A DNA stretch of 64,000 nt from Arthrobacter sp. 35W (GTDB lineage Bacteria; Actinomycetota; Actinomycetes; Actinomycetales; Micrococcaceae), in assembly GCF_000482545.1 (NCBI RefSeq), contig NZ_KI519454.1:2144954-2208953 (forward strand), written 5' to 3'. The notes under the pieces are model-generated. The model was given only the letters and a program-made list of their open reading frames with translations. It made no database searches and was not told the origin of the DNA. How positions within the stretch are numbered: the first letter of the stretch is position 1; every line of letters starts with the position of its first letter. The translations under genes and the position numbers were made by a program. This document shows, in pieces, positions 55,978 through 64,000 of this stretch.

Positions 55978-56114
55978 GGCTTCCGGAGCGGCCCGGAAAC
56001 GGGCCTGACGGGCCCCGTGGCAGCCAAAGTGTCACGAGCACCCCAAAACTTCCGGTAAGCTTTTCTGCGTTGCCTTTTCCACGGAAGAAACGCCGGGGAA
56101 TGCAAGGGCACATG

Positions 56115-56190
56115 GTGGGATTAGCTCAGTTGGCAGAGCGCCTGGTTGTGGTCCAGGAGGTCGCGGGTTCAACCCCCGTATCTCACCCCA
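56115..56190 (+). tRNA. tRNA-His (GTG)
   Basis: The cloverleaf is complete. The acceptor GTGGGAT pairs with ATCTCAC, the D arm is GCTC...GAGC, and the anticodon arm CCTGG-TTGTGGT-CCAGG has GTG at 56148-56150. The T arm is CGGG-TTCAACC-CCCG and the CCA end is encoded. A G at 56114 can be the extra G(-1) unique to tRNA-His, facing C73. Confidence 0.97.
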
Positions 56191-56223
56191 AGGTTGGAAG
56201 GCATCACTCGCAAGAGCGCCGGA

Positions 56224-56268
56224 CACGCAAAGGCCGCGCTGGAATTTTCCGGTGCGGCCTTTTGCGTG
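56224..56268 (+). terminator. Hairpin after tRNA-His
   Basis: The arms 56224-56237 and 56254-56268 pair almost perfectly, with one extra T on the right. It lies 34 bases after the tRNA, a sensible place for termination. No T-run follows the stem. Confidence 0.7.
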
Positions 56269-56351
56269 CCGGTCCGGTTTCTTGTCCAGTGGCGCACATC
56301 CCACCCGCACGGTGAACCAGCAGGACATTCGGATCATGAGGAGCAGCCATT

Positions 56352-57506
56352 ATGAAGCGCCATCTTTTTGACGAAGACCACGAACTGTTCCGCGAGGTCG
56401 CCACGGAGTTCAACTCCCGCGAACTCGCCCCTAACTACGCCGCGTGGGATGCCGCCCACATGATGCCCCGGTCCATGTGGACAGCCGCCGGCGAGCAGGG
56501 CCTGCTGGGTCTTGCCGTGCCGGAGGAATTTGGCGGCATGGGCATGGCCGACTACCGCTTCCGCACCGTGCTGGATGAGGAGTTCGCCAAGAGCAACCAC
56601 CTCGCCGTGGCCCTGGCCTTCCACCTGCACGACGACATGGTCCTCCCCCACCTGCTGGCCTATGGCTCAGATGAGCTCAAGACCGCCTGGCTGCCCGGCA
56701 TGGTCTCCGGCGAGAAGGTCACCTCCATCGCGATGACCGAGCCCGGAGCGGGCTCGGATCTGCGCGGCATCCGCACCAAGGCCGTCCGCGACGGCGATGA
56801 CTGGCGCATCACCGGCCAGAAGACCTTCATCGGCAACGGCATCTCCGGCGACGGCGCCCTGGTGCTGGCCCGCACGGACGGCGGCACCGGACGCGGCGCC
56901 CGGGATTCCTTCTCCCTGTTCATGGTGGAAAAGACCGAGGGCTACAACACCGGCAGCCAGCTGGACAAGATGGGCCTGAAGGCCTCCGACACCGCCGAGC
57001 TGTTCTTCGACAACGTGCTCGTGACCGGCGCGAATCTGGTGGGCGAGGTGGGCCGCGGCCTGGAGTACGCGGCCGGCCAGCTCCCCCAGGGCCGTCTGGC
57101 CATCGCCGTCGCCTCCTCCGCCGTCGCCCGCGCCATCTACACCGAGACGGTGCAGTACACGAAGGACCGCAACGCCTTTGGCGAGCGGATCATCGATTTC
57201 CAGAACAGCCGCTTTGAGCTGGCCGACATCCTCACCGAGGTGGAGGTCACCGAGGCCTACGTGGACAACGCCATCCGCGCGTTCAACGAGGGCACCCTCT
57301 CGGCCACCGACGCCGCCCGGGCCAAGCTCTGGGCCAGCGAGCGGGTCAAGTCCATCACGGACCGCTGCCTGCAGCTGCACGGCGGCTACGGCTACATTCT
57401 GGAGTACCCGGTGGCCCAGGCGTTCCTGGCCTCGCGGCTGCTGACCATCTTCGGCGGCACCAACGAGATCATGCGCGACGTCATCGGCCGCGAAATCGCC
57501 GGCTGA
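56352..57506 (+). CDS. Acyl-CoA dehydrogenase
   Basis: A 384-residue FAD-dependent acyl-CoA dehydrogenase of normal length. The flavin-binding part reads MTEPGAGSDLRGIRTKAVRDGDDWRITGQKTFIGNG, and the C-terminal signature is LHGGYGYILEYPVAQAFLASRLLTIFGGTNEIMRDVIGR. The Glu in YILEYPV is the probable catalytic base position. Its acyl chain specificity is unknown. It sits 31 bases ahead of def but is probably unrelated in function. Confidence 0.95.
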   Translation: MKRHLFDEDHELFREVATEFNSRELAPNYAAWDAAHMMPRSMWTAAGEQGLLGLAVPEEFGGMGMADYRFRTVLDEEFAKSNHLAVALAFHLHDDMVLPHLLAYGSDELKTAWLPGMVSGEKVTSIAMTEPGAGSDLRGIRTKAVRDGDDWRITGQKTFIGNGISGDGALVLARTDGGTGRGARDSFSLFMVEKTEGYNTGSQLDKMGLKASDTAELFFDNVLVTGANLVGEVGRGLEYAAGQLPQGRLAIAVASSAVARAIYTETVQYTKDRNAFGERIIDFQNSRFELADILTEVEVTEAYVDNAIRAFNEGTLSATDAARAKLWASERVKSITDRCLQLHGGYGYILEYPVAQAFLASRLLTIFGGTNEIMRDVIGREIAG

Positions 57507-57537
57507 CCCACACGCACCTAGTTTCAAGGATCCCTTC

Positions 57538-58110
57538 ATGACCATCCACCCCGTCACAGTCCTGGGCGAGCCCGTCCTCCACCGCAGGGCCGAGGAAGTC
57601 ACCGTCTTCGACGGCGAGCTGAAGTCCCTGGTTGCGGACATGTTCGAGACCATGGACGCCGCCAACGGCGTCGGCCTGGCCGCCCCGCAGATCGGCGTGG
57701 GCCTGCGGATCTTCACCTACCAGATGGAGAACGACGACGACGTGCCCGCCCGCGGTGTGCTGGTCAACCCCACGCTGACGCTCGGCAAGATCTCCGGCAA
57801 GGACCCCGACCCCGAGGAAGAGGAAGAGGGCTGCCTCTCCGTCCCCGGCGAGGGCTTCCCGCTCAAGCGCGCCGAATGGGTGCGCGTGCGCGGCTTCGAT
57901 GCCGACGGGAACGCGCTGGACTTCGAGGCCACGGGCTGGTTTGCCCGCTGCATGCAGCACGAGTACGACCACCTGGACGGCAAGCTCTACGTGGACCGCT
58001 TGAACAACCGCTACGGCCGCAAGGCACAGAAGATGGTCAAGCGCAATGGCTGGGGCATCCCCGGCCTGACCTGGCTGCCGGGTGTCGACCCGGATCCCTT
58101 CGGCCACTAG
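57538..58110 (+). CDS. def: Peptide deformylase
   Basis: A 190-residue metalloenzyme that removes formyl from the initiator Met. The three motifs are GVGLAAPQIG (about 45-54), EGCLSVPGE (about 98) with the metal Cys, and QHEYDHLDG (about 139) with the two His and catalytic Glu. The acidic run DPEEEEEG before motif 2 is notable. The start at 57538 has AAGGA upstream (gtttcaaggatccctt). It fits with the methionine aminopeptidases elsewhere in the window. Confidence 0.97.
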   Translation: MTIHPVTVLGEPVLHRRAEEVTVFDGELKSLVADMFETMDAANGVGLAAPQIGVGLRIFTYQMENDDDVPARGVLVNPTLTLGKISGKDPDPEEEEEGCLSVPGEGFPLKRAEWVRVRGFDADGNALDFEATGWFARCMQHEYDHLDGKLYVDRLNNRYGRKAQKMVKRNGWGIPGLTWLPGVDPDPFGH

Positions 58111-58160
58111 GCCCGTCCGGCCCTCTCGATCCACCCTTCTTCACCGCTCTAGGGACACCC

Positions 58161-59597
58161 ATGCCTTCTTCCACATCCACCCCTTCGGCCACGGTGCCCC
58201 GCAGAGTCATCGGCCTGGCCGTTGCCGGCGCCGTCGGCGGCTTCCTGTTCGGCTTTGACTCCTCGGTGGTCAACGGCGCCGTCGATGCCATCTCGGACCA
58301 ATTTGCCCTCAGCGAGGCCGTCACGGGCTTCGCCGTCGCCGTCGCCCTGCTGGGCTGCGCCGCCGGCGCCTACCTGGCCGGAAAGGTGGCCGACAAGTAC
58401 GGCCGCATCCCGGCCATGAAGCTCGGTGCCATCCTGTTCCTGGCCAGCGCCCTGGGCACGGGCTTTGCCTTCGGCGTGTGGGATCTGATCCTCTGGCGTC
58501 TGGTGGGCGGGCTGGGCATCGGCCTGGCTTCGGTGATCGCGCCGGCCTACATCTCCGAAATCTCCCCGCGGCACGTCCGCGGCCGGCTGGCCTCGCTGCA
58601 GCAGCTGGCCATCACCACGGGCATCTTTGCCGCGCTGCTCTCCGACGCGCTCTTTGCGACGACGGCGGGCGGGGCCGGCGAGCCGTTGTGGTTCGGCATC
58701 GACGCCTGGCGCTGGATGTTCCTGGCCGGCGTGGTCCCGGCGGTGGTCTACGGTGGCATTGCGTTCACGCTGCCCGAGTCCCCGCGCTTCCTCGTCTTCA
58801 AGGGCAGGGAGGAGCAGGCCCGCGCGGTGTTTGCCACCATCGCCCCGGCCGAGGACACGGACCGCTACATCCGTGAAATCACGGATGCCATCGCCGAGGA
58901 TTCCCTGGCCGAGCGCAAGGGATCGCTGCGCGGCAGGACGTTCGGCCTGATGCCCGTGGTCTGGGTGGGCATCATCCTCTCGGTGCTGCAGCAGTTTGTC
59001 GGCATCAACGTGATCTTCTACTACTCCACCACGCTGTGGAAGGCCGTTGGCTTTGGCGAGGAGAGCTCGCTGGCCATCTCCGTGGCCACCTCTGTCACCA
59101 ACATCCTCGTCACGTTGGTGGCCATCGCGCTGGTGGACCGGATCGGCCGCCGTCCGATCCTCCTGGCGGGCTCCATCGGCATGGCCGTCTCCCTCGCGAC
59201 GATGGCGATGGCCTTCGCCTCCGCCACCGGAGAGGGATCGGACATCTCGCTCCCCGGCGCGTGGGGCCCGGTGGCACTGGTTGCCGCCAATGTCTTCGTC
59301 ATCAGCTTCGGCGCCTCCTGGGGGCCGCTGGTGTGGGTGCTGCTGGGTGAAATCTTCCCCTCGCGGATCCGCGCCCGGGCCCTGGGCCTGGCCGCCGCCG
59401 CGCAGTGGATCGCGAACTTCGCCATCACGCTCAGCTTCCCCGTCATGGCGGCCGCCTCGCTGCCGCTGACCTATGGCATGTATGCGCTGTTCGCCGCGTC
59501 GTCGTTCTTCTTCGTCTTCTTCAAGGTGCCCGAGACCAACGGCATGTCGTTGGAGCAGGCGGAGACCCTGTTCGTGGCCAAAACCCCCACGTCCTAG
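58161..59597 (+). CDS. MFS sugar porter (sugar:H+ symporter)
   Basis: A 478-residue, 12-helix sugar porter family member. Diagnostic motifs: GKVADKYGRIPAMKLG, RLVGGLGIGLASVIAPAYISEISP, PESPRFLV, QQFVGINVIFYYST, VDRIGRRPIL and the final PETNGMSLEQ. It imports a hexose or pentose with protons. The ATG at 58161 is preferred over the longer frame. No sugar kinase or regulator is adjacent, so the sugar is unknown. Confidence 0.93.
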   Translation: MPSSTSTPSATVPRRVIGLAVAGAVGGFLFGFDSSVVNGAVDAISDQFALSEAVTGFAVAVALLGCAAGAYLAGKVADKYGRIPAMKLGAILFLASALGTGFAFGVWDLILWRLVGGLGIGLASVIAPAYISEISPRHVRGRLASLQQLAITTGIFAALLSDALFATTAGGAGEPLWFGIDAWRWMFLAGVVPAVVYGGIAFTLPESPRFLVFKGREEQARAVFATIAPAEDTDRYIREITDAIAEDSLAERKGSLRGRTFGLMPVVWVGIILSVLQQFVGINVIFYYSTTLWKAVGFGEESSLAISVATSVTNILVTLVAIALVDRIGRRPILLAGSIGMAVSLATMAMAFASATGEGSDISLPGAWGPVALVAANVFVISFGASWGPLVWVLLGEIFPSRIRARALGLAAAAQWIANFAITLSFPVMAAASLPLTYGMYALFAASSFFFVFFKVPETNGMSLEQAETLFVAKTPTS

Positions 59598-59655
59598 CGG
59601 CCCCTCCCCGGGACCTGTGGTGCTGGAACAGCGCCGGTTTCGGTAGGCTGGCGCC

Positions 59656-60498
59656 ATGACTGAAACCACTGCGCTGGACACCGCCGCCCTCCTCGACACC
59701 ACTGGCATTGCGCCCGCGGACCGGGTGGAGGCGGCGGCGCTGTTGGCGGCTCCGGCCAGTGGCGGCACCGAGGCGGTGCTGGCGTTCCTGGCCTCCCGTC
59801 TGGGCAGTGCCGAGGATTCCCTGCCGGTGCTCGGTGCCAGCCAGGCGGACTGGATCTCCGCCTACCTCCGCTTCACTCCCGAGCTGCTGCGCTTCCACGA
59901 GGCCCGCGGCATCGACGCCGCCGTCAGCCGGGCCACGCTGGCGGACCTGGGCCGGAACATGGCCATCAGCCGCCGCGTCCACGGCACCTTCGGGATGGAC
60001 ACCTACGGTTGGCTTCGCCACCACTATGCCGGGCAGCTCTACCAGCTGGGCCGCCTGCAGTACTTGATCCACCAGCCCACTCTGCCCATCCCCGGCGTCG
60101 AGCCCGGCGAATGGGTGGCAGGCGTCCACATCCCCGAGGACGGCGGCCTGGGCGCCGACGCCGTCGGCGCCTCCCTGGCGATGGTCCGCCCATTCTTCGC
60201 CGCCCACTTCCCCGGGCACCCCGTGGCACACGCCAATTGCGAATCCTGGCTGCTGGACCCCTACCTGGCGCCGCGTCTGGACCCGGCGAGCAACATCGCC
60301 CGGTTCGCGGCGCTGTTCACCCCCTACGGCACGCCGCGGGACGAACCCACGGATGCCGTCTACTTCACCTTCCGCACGCGCAGCATGGAGGATCTGGACG
60401 CGCTGCCCCGCGAAACGGCGCTCCAGCGCGTGGTCCTGGAACGCATCGACGCCGGGGGCAGCTGGCAGCTCGGATTCGGCGCGCTGGCACTGCGCTAA
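59656..60498 (+). CDS. GNAT-like acyltransferase-domain protein
   Basis: A 280-residue protein of the two-part acyltransferase-domain family found in actinobacteria. The N-terminal helical domain (to about 130; FGMDTYGWLRHHYAGQLYQLGRLQY) is followed by the GNAT-like fold (GVHIPEDGGLGADAVGASLAMVRPFF, then NCESWLLDPYLAPRLDPASNIARFAALF). The reaction and substrate are unknown. A terminal transcript upstream of prfC is likely, with 56 bases between the genes. Confidence 0.75.
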   Translation: MTETTALDTAALLDTTGIAPADRVEAAALLAAPASGGTEAVLAFLASRLGSAEDSLPVLGASQADWISAYLRFTPELLRFHEARGIDAAVSRATLADLGRNMAISRRVHGTFGMDTYGWLRHHYAGQLYQLGRLQYLIHQPTLPIPGVEPGEWVAGVHIPEDGGLGADAVGASLAMVRPFFAAHFPGHPVAHANCESWLLDPYLAPRLDPASNIARFAALFTPYGTPRDEPTDAVYFTFRTRSMEDLDALPRETALQRVVLERIDAGGSWQLGFGALALR

Positions 60499-60554
60499 AA
60501 TTGAAGCTTTGGTGCCGTTCCGTGGCACGGCAGTAAACCAGCGAAAGAAGCAGC

Positions 60555-62162
60555 GTGTCCGAGCAGACCCTCTCCCCCGCCCGCGCCAACCAGATCACTG
60601 GGCAGGCCGCGCGTCGGCGCACCTTTGCCGTGATCAGCCACCCGGATGCCGGAAAGTCCACGCTCACCGAGGCCCTGGCCCTGCATGCGAAGGTGATCGG
60701 CACCGCCGGCGCCACCAACGGCAAGTCCAACCGCCGCGAGACGGTCTCGGACTGGCAGCAGATGGAAAAGGACCGCGGCATCTCGATCAGCTCCGCCGCG
60801 CTCCAGTTCTCCTACCGCGACACCGTCATCAACCTGCTGGACACCCCCGGCCACGCGGACTTCTCCGAGGACACCTACCGCGTGCTGGCAGCTGTTGACT
60901 GCGCCGTGATGCTCATCGACGCCGCCAAGGGCCTGGAAACGCAGACCATGAAGCTCTTCGAGGTCTGCCGCCAGCGTGGACTGCCGATCATCACCGTGAT
61001 CAACAAGTGGGACCGCCCGGGCCTTGATGCCCTGGCCCTGATGGACGAGATCACCGAGCGCACGGGCCTGCTGCCGATGCCGCTGACCTGGGCCGTGGGC
61101 ATTGCCGGCGACTTCCGCGGCGTATGGGACCTCAAGCAGGACCGCTTTGTGCAGTTCCAGCGCAACAACGCCGGCGCCCAGATCGCGTTGACGGAATACT
61201 TCAGCCCGGAGGCGGCCGCCGAGTCCCTCGGCGATGTCTGGACGGACGCCGTGGACGAGGCCGGACTGGTGATGGACTCCCCCGACGACTTCGACCTTGA
61301 GGCGTTCTACGCCGGCAAGTCCACCCCCATCCTGTTCTCCTCCGCCGCGCTGAACTTCGGTGTGAAGGAACTGCTGGACGCGCTGGTGGACTACGCCCCG
61401 GCCGCTGCCGCACGGCCCGACGTCGACGGTGGCAAGCGCCCGGTGGACGCGTCCTTCTCCGGCTTCGTCTTCAAGGTCCAGGCCGGCATGAACCAGGCCC
61501 ACCGCGACCACGTGGCCTTCATCCGCGTCTGCTCCGGCATCTTCGAGCGCGGCATGGTGGTCACCCAGGGCCGCACCGGCAAGTCCTTCGCCACCAAATA
61601 CGCCCAGCAGGTCTTCGGCCGCGACCGCGAGGTCATCGACGAGGCCTTCCCGGGCGACGTCGTCGGCCTGGTGAACGCCTCCTCGCTGCGCGTGGGCGAT
61701 TCACTCTTCCTGGATTCCCCGGTGGAGTACCCGGCCATCCCGCTGTTCGCCCCGGAGCACTTCCAGGTGGCCCGCTCCAAGGACCCGAGCCGCTACAAGC
61801 AGTTCCGCCGCGGCATCGACCAGCTCGAGCATGAGGGTGTCATCCAGGTGCTGCGCTCGGATCTGCGTGGCGACCAGGCCCCGGTGCTTGCTGCCGTCGG
61901 CCCCATGCAGTTCGAGGTGGTCGAGGACCGGATGGAGCACTTCTTCAACGCACCGATGCGCCTGGAGCGCCTGCCGTATTCGCTGGCCCGCCTGACGACG
62001 GCGGAGGCCGAGCCAACGCTGGCCAATGTGCACGGCGCCGAGGTGCTGCTGCGCACCGACGGCGAGTACCTGGCGCTGTTCAACGACATCTGGGCACTGC
62101 GCCGGGTGGAAAAGAACAACCCTGACCTCTCTCTGGTGCCGATCGGCACCGAGAGGTCCTAG
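60555..62162 (+). CDS. prfC: Peptide chain release factor 3
   Basis: A 535-residue translational GTPase that recycles RF1/RF2 after termination. G1 is SHPDAGKST, G2 lies in KDRGISISSAALQF, G3 is DTPGHADFSEDTYR and G4 is NKWDRPG. The remainder matches RF3 domains II and III (VFKVQAGMNQAHRDHVAFIRVCSG). It starts with GTG at 60555 with AAAGAAG upstream. It ends overlapping the small convergent gene by four bases. Confidence 0.97.
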   Translation: MSEQTLSPARANQITGQAARRRTFAVISHPDAGKSTLTEALALHAKVIGTAGATNGKSNRRETVSDWQQMEKDRGISISSAALQFSYRDTVINLLDTPGHADFSEDTYRVLAAVDCAVMLIDAAKGLETQTMKLFEVCRQRGLPIITVINKWDRPGLDALALMDEITERTGLLPMPLTWAVGIAGDFRGVWDLKQDRFVQFQRNNAGAQIALTEYFSPEAAAESLGDVWTDAVDEAGLVMDSPDDFDLEAFYAGKSTPILFSSAALNFGVKELLDALVDYAPAAAARPDVDGGKRPVDASFSGFVFKVQAGMNQAHRDHVAFIRVCSGIFERGMVVTQGRTGKSFATKYAQQVFGRDREVIDEAFPGDVVGLVNASSLRVGDSLFLDSPVEYPAIPLFAPEHFQVARSKDPSRYKQFRRGIDQLEHEGVIQVLRSDLRGDQAPVLAAVGPMQFEVVEDRMEHFFNAPMRLERLPYSLARLTTAEAEPTLANVHGAEVLLRTDGEYLALFNDIWALRRVEKNNPDLSLVPIGTERS

Positions 62163-62347
62163 TTTTCCTTGACCACGCGGGCGAGGTCGGCCGAGGCGAT
62201 GTCCTTGAGCTCATGAAGCTGCAACAGGCGCGCCTCGGGGATCCTGCCGGCGGCAAAATCGGTGGTGGCCTGCGCCAATTGGCGGTTGGCCTCCTCCAGA
62301 TTGTCCTGGGCCATCTTGACCGGGTTCACATAATTGATCGGACTCAT
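62159..62347 (-). CDS. Small helical hypothetical protein
   Basis: A 62-residue protein (MSPINYVNPVKMAQDNLEEA...) that is predominantly helical and charged, with ANRQLAQATTDFAAGRIPEARLLQLHELKD suggesting a short coiled coil. The ATG at 62347 is the best start. It ends inside the last codons of prfC on the other strand. Function unknown. Confidence 0.6.
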   Translation of the reverse strand: MSPINYVNPVKMAQDNLEEANRQLAQATTDFAAGRIPEARLLQLHELKDIASADLARVVKEN

Positions 62348-62403
62348 GACGGCATCATGGCACTTATTGCCGTCTGCCGCCAGAGCCTTGCGCGGGTTCC
62401 GCA

Positions 62404-63204
62404 TCAGCGCCGTGGATAGCCGGATTCCAGGCTTTGGGTTCCCGGGCAGCCGCGCAGAATCCGTTCCATCGCATCCCGTTCGGCCGGCGTGACCCACAGG
62501 TTGTACGCGGCCTTGACCGACACCTGCCGCGCCACATAGGCGCAGCGGTACCCCTTGGCCGGCGGCAGCCAGGTGGCCGCATCGCCGCTGCCCTTGTCCT
62601 GGTTGGTGGGGCCGTCCACGGCCAGCAGGTTCAAAGGATCATTGGCCAGATTCGCCCGCTGCACCGCGCTGAGCTGCTGGGCGCCGGTGGCCCACGCATT
62701 GCCCAGGGCCACCACATGGTCGATCTGCACCGCGGCGCTGGTGTCGGCACCGCGGGTGAAGGCGATGGTGGTGCCGGTGTAAGGGTCGTGCAGTGCACCG
62801 GACGCCACCAGGCACCGGGACCCTGCCACCAGCGCGGCATCCTGGAGATCGCGCCGGAGCACATCGTTGCGGGTGTCGCAGCCGTTGGCATCCGCGTCGA
62901 GCCACGCCTCGCCGAACGCGGCGCGGTCATAGTTGGTCTTCGGAGCACGCCCCTTCACCTCAAGCGTAGCCAGGACGGCCAGTGCCTGGGCCGGCTGCAC
63001 CCGGTTCACGGGGCTGCCCAGACCCGCGTCCCCGGGCACCACCACGGGCGGCGGGCCCACCTGTGAGCCCGGACCGATCCACCCGCCCGCGTAAAGCCAG
63101 CCGACGCCGGTGATGGCCGCCAGGAGTGACAGGACGATGACGGCAATCACCAACCGCCGCAGCGGACGAGGGCGGCGCGGGCGGTTTCCGAACACGGCAC
63201 CCAC
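62404..63204 (-). CDS. Secreted or anchored HNH-type (DUF1524) endonuclease
   Basis: A 266-residue protein. Residues 17-42 (RLVIAVIVLSLLAAITGVGWLYAGGW) form one membrane anchor or uncleaved signal. The C-terminal DUF1524/HNH domain has the catalytic IDHVVALGNAWATGA, then NDPLNLLAVDGPTNQDKGSGDAATWLPP and KGYRCAYVARQVSVK. The DxxC pair (NGCDTRNDVL and GSRCLV) is typical of this actinobacterial group. It is likely a cell-surface nuclease in nutrient or DNA turnover, not a homing enzyme. Confidence 0.88.
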   Translation of the reverse strand: MGAVFGNRPRRPRPLRRLVIAVIVLSLLAAITGVGWLYAGGWIGPGSQVGPPPVVVPGDAGLGSPVNRVQPAQALAVLATLEVKGRAPKTNYDRAAFGEAWLDADANGCDTRNDVLRRDLQDAALVAGSRCLVASGALHDPYTGTTIAFTRGADTSAAVQIDHVVALGNAWATGAQQLSAVQRANLANDPLNLLAVDGPTNQDKGSGDAATWLPPAKGYRCAYVARQVSVKAAYNLWVTPAERDAMERILRGCPGTQSLESGYPRR

Positions 63205-63309
63205 TTCCCTTCGGCCTGCACTCGCGGAACTGAAATGAGTCTACGACGGCGCTCCGACACCCACCCGCCTTGTCCACAGCCGCCGTCGTCGTTCCTCCCC
63301 CCACAGATA

Positions 63310-63428
63310 AAACTGTGTAGCAGTAGTTGTCCCCGGCGGCTCCCGAAACTCGCAAGCTCGCTTCGGGCCCCTCGCCGCCGTGGGCCCAGTTCTGAGCGCT
63401 CTGAGCAGCACCTACTGCTACACAGTTT
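63310..63428. repeat. 119-bp inverted-repeat element, MITE-like or attenuator-like
   Basis: Perfect 17-bp terminal repeats (AAACTGTGTAGCAGTAG at 63310-63326 and its complement at 63412-63428) enclose about 85 bases. The interior also folds: CGGCGG near 63336 faces CCGCCG near 63375, and CCCGAA faces TTCGGG. It lies directly downstream of the second map-like gene, whose stop is at 63444-63446. No other copy was found in this window by eye, and no T-run follows either arm. Confidence 0.55.
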
Positions 63429-63443
63429 GCAAAACCCGGGCGT

Positions 63444-64000
63444 TCACCTGGTGAGGATGACGGGCCCGTCGTCGGTGACGGCGATGGTGTGTTCGCTGTG
63501 GGCGGTGCGGGCCCCGGTGGCGCTTCGAAGGGTCCATCCGTCCGCATCCGTGGCGAGGCTGGCCGTATCCGCCATGACCCACGGTTCAATGGCCAGCAGC
63601 AGCCCGGTGCGGAGCTTGTAGCCGCGGCCCGGCCGCCCCATGTTGGGGATGTGCGGATCCTGGTGCATCGTGGATCCGACGCCGTGCCCGCCGAAGTCAG
63701 TGTTGACCGGATAGCCGGCTGCCGCCAGGACCGTTCCGATGGCATAGGAGATGTCCCCGATGCTCGCTCCAGGGGTGGCGGCGGCGATGCCGGCCTCGAG
63801 GGCCCGCTGGGTCGCGTCAATCATCGCCGCATCCGACGGGTTGGATGATTCGCCGACGACGAAGCTGATGGCGGAGTCCGCGACGATCCCCTGCACTGAC
63901 GCAGCGAAGTCGAGGGTGAGGAGGTCCCCGTTCTTCAAAGCGTAGTCGTGGGGCAGTCCGTGCAGCACGGCATCGTTGACGGATGTGCAGATGAAGTGCC
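63444..64000 (-). CDS. map: Second type I methionyl aminopeptidase, truncated by the window edge
   Basis: The visible C-terminal 185 residues of a MetAP. Frames run to base 64000 (HFICTSVNDAVLHGLPHDY...), so the start lies outside. Metal ligands are the Asp in TLDFAASVQGIVADSAISF, the His in FGGHGVGS, the Glu in AIEPWVM and the Glu in HSEHTIAVT. It is clearly diverged from the copy at 47480, for example by MHQDPHIPNMGRPG in place of MHEEPSVPNDGRPG and by lacking the acidic insert. Two MetAPs in one genome are usual in actinobacteria. Confidence 0.92.
   Translation of the reverse strand, partial: HFICTSVNDAVLHGLPHDYALKNGDLLTLDFAASVQGIVADSAISFVVGESSNPSDAAMIDATQRALEAGIAAATPGASIGDISYAIGTVLAAAGYPVNTDFGGHGVGSTMHQDPHIPNMGRPGRGYKLRTGLLLAIEPWVMADTASLATDADGWTLRSATGARTAHSEHTIAVTDDGPVILTR

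Overview
The window is a stretch of high-GC actinobacterial chromosome, most likely from an Arthrobacter-like member of the Micrococcaceae. The evidence is the strong GC bias at third codon positions, frequent GTG/TTG starts, AAGGAG-type ribosome sites, a DtxR/IdeR iron box, MptB-type mannosyltransferases of lipomannan synthesis, and an orn - tRNA-His neighbourhood. No phage genes, transposase or CRISPR array were seen. Most of the window is ordinary chromosome with several accessory islands.

Layout. 1-4.0 kb: end of an NmrA-like oxidoreductase, an ECF42-type sigma factor with its YCII/DGPF partner, a VOC protein and a GNAT acetyltransferase. 4.1-16.2 kb: a carbohydrate locus with two tandem Tat-exported beta-propeller proteins, a ROK regulator, and a divergent operon of 2-hydroxyacid dehydrogenase, cytoplasmic sulfatase, ABC importer (binding lipoprotein plus two permeases, no ATPase) and Gfo/Idh/MocA oxidoreductase. 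It looks like a system for a sulfated sugar. 16.3-20.6 kb: cupin, MmyB-like regulator, DHA2 exporter, persulfide dioxygenase-sulfurtransferase.

20.6-25.7 kb is the most interesting part. A rifampicin monooxygenase homologue (rox) reads left from a 19-bp palindrome that looks like a Rifamycin Associated Element. Reading right from the same element are a DUF2019/DUF4375-like gene and then a retron. The retron consists of a candidate msr-msd RNA (19-nt a1/a2 inverted repeats with one mismatch, three internal hairpins) and a reverse transcriptase with YADD and VTG motifs. A zinc-ribbon protein and two very small proteins follow.

25.8-32.7 kb: GAF-ANTAR antiterminator-like protein, stress-type small proteins (CsbD and a membrane peptide), an iron ABC importer operon with an iron box inside its promoter, and an M50-like membrane peptidase. 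33.2-38.1 kb: three different small cupins, a BCCT transporter and a TetR regulator, with a strong palindrome ahead of the first cupin. This is an uptake and catabolism locus for a quaternary-ammonium or sulfonium compound of unknown identity. 38.4-48.99 kb: SRPBCC proteins, a rifampicin-phosphotransferase-like PEP-utilising enzyme, a sulfite-oxidase-fold enzyme, ArsR regulator, USP, epimerase, methyltransferase, methionine aminopeptidase and AlkD-like repair protein.

49-55.2 kb: two MptB-like mannosyltransferases flank two tandem GT87-like paralogues. Both tandem genes appear to start at the rare codon ATT. 55.3-64 kb: housekeeping genes (orn, tRNA-His, acyl-CoA dehydrogenase, def, sugar MFS porter, acyltransferase, prfC, secreted HNH nuclease) and a second methionine aminopeptidase cut by the window edge, next to a 119-bp inverted-repeat element. 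All assignments are from reading the sequence; no database search was run.
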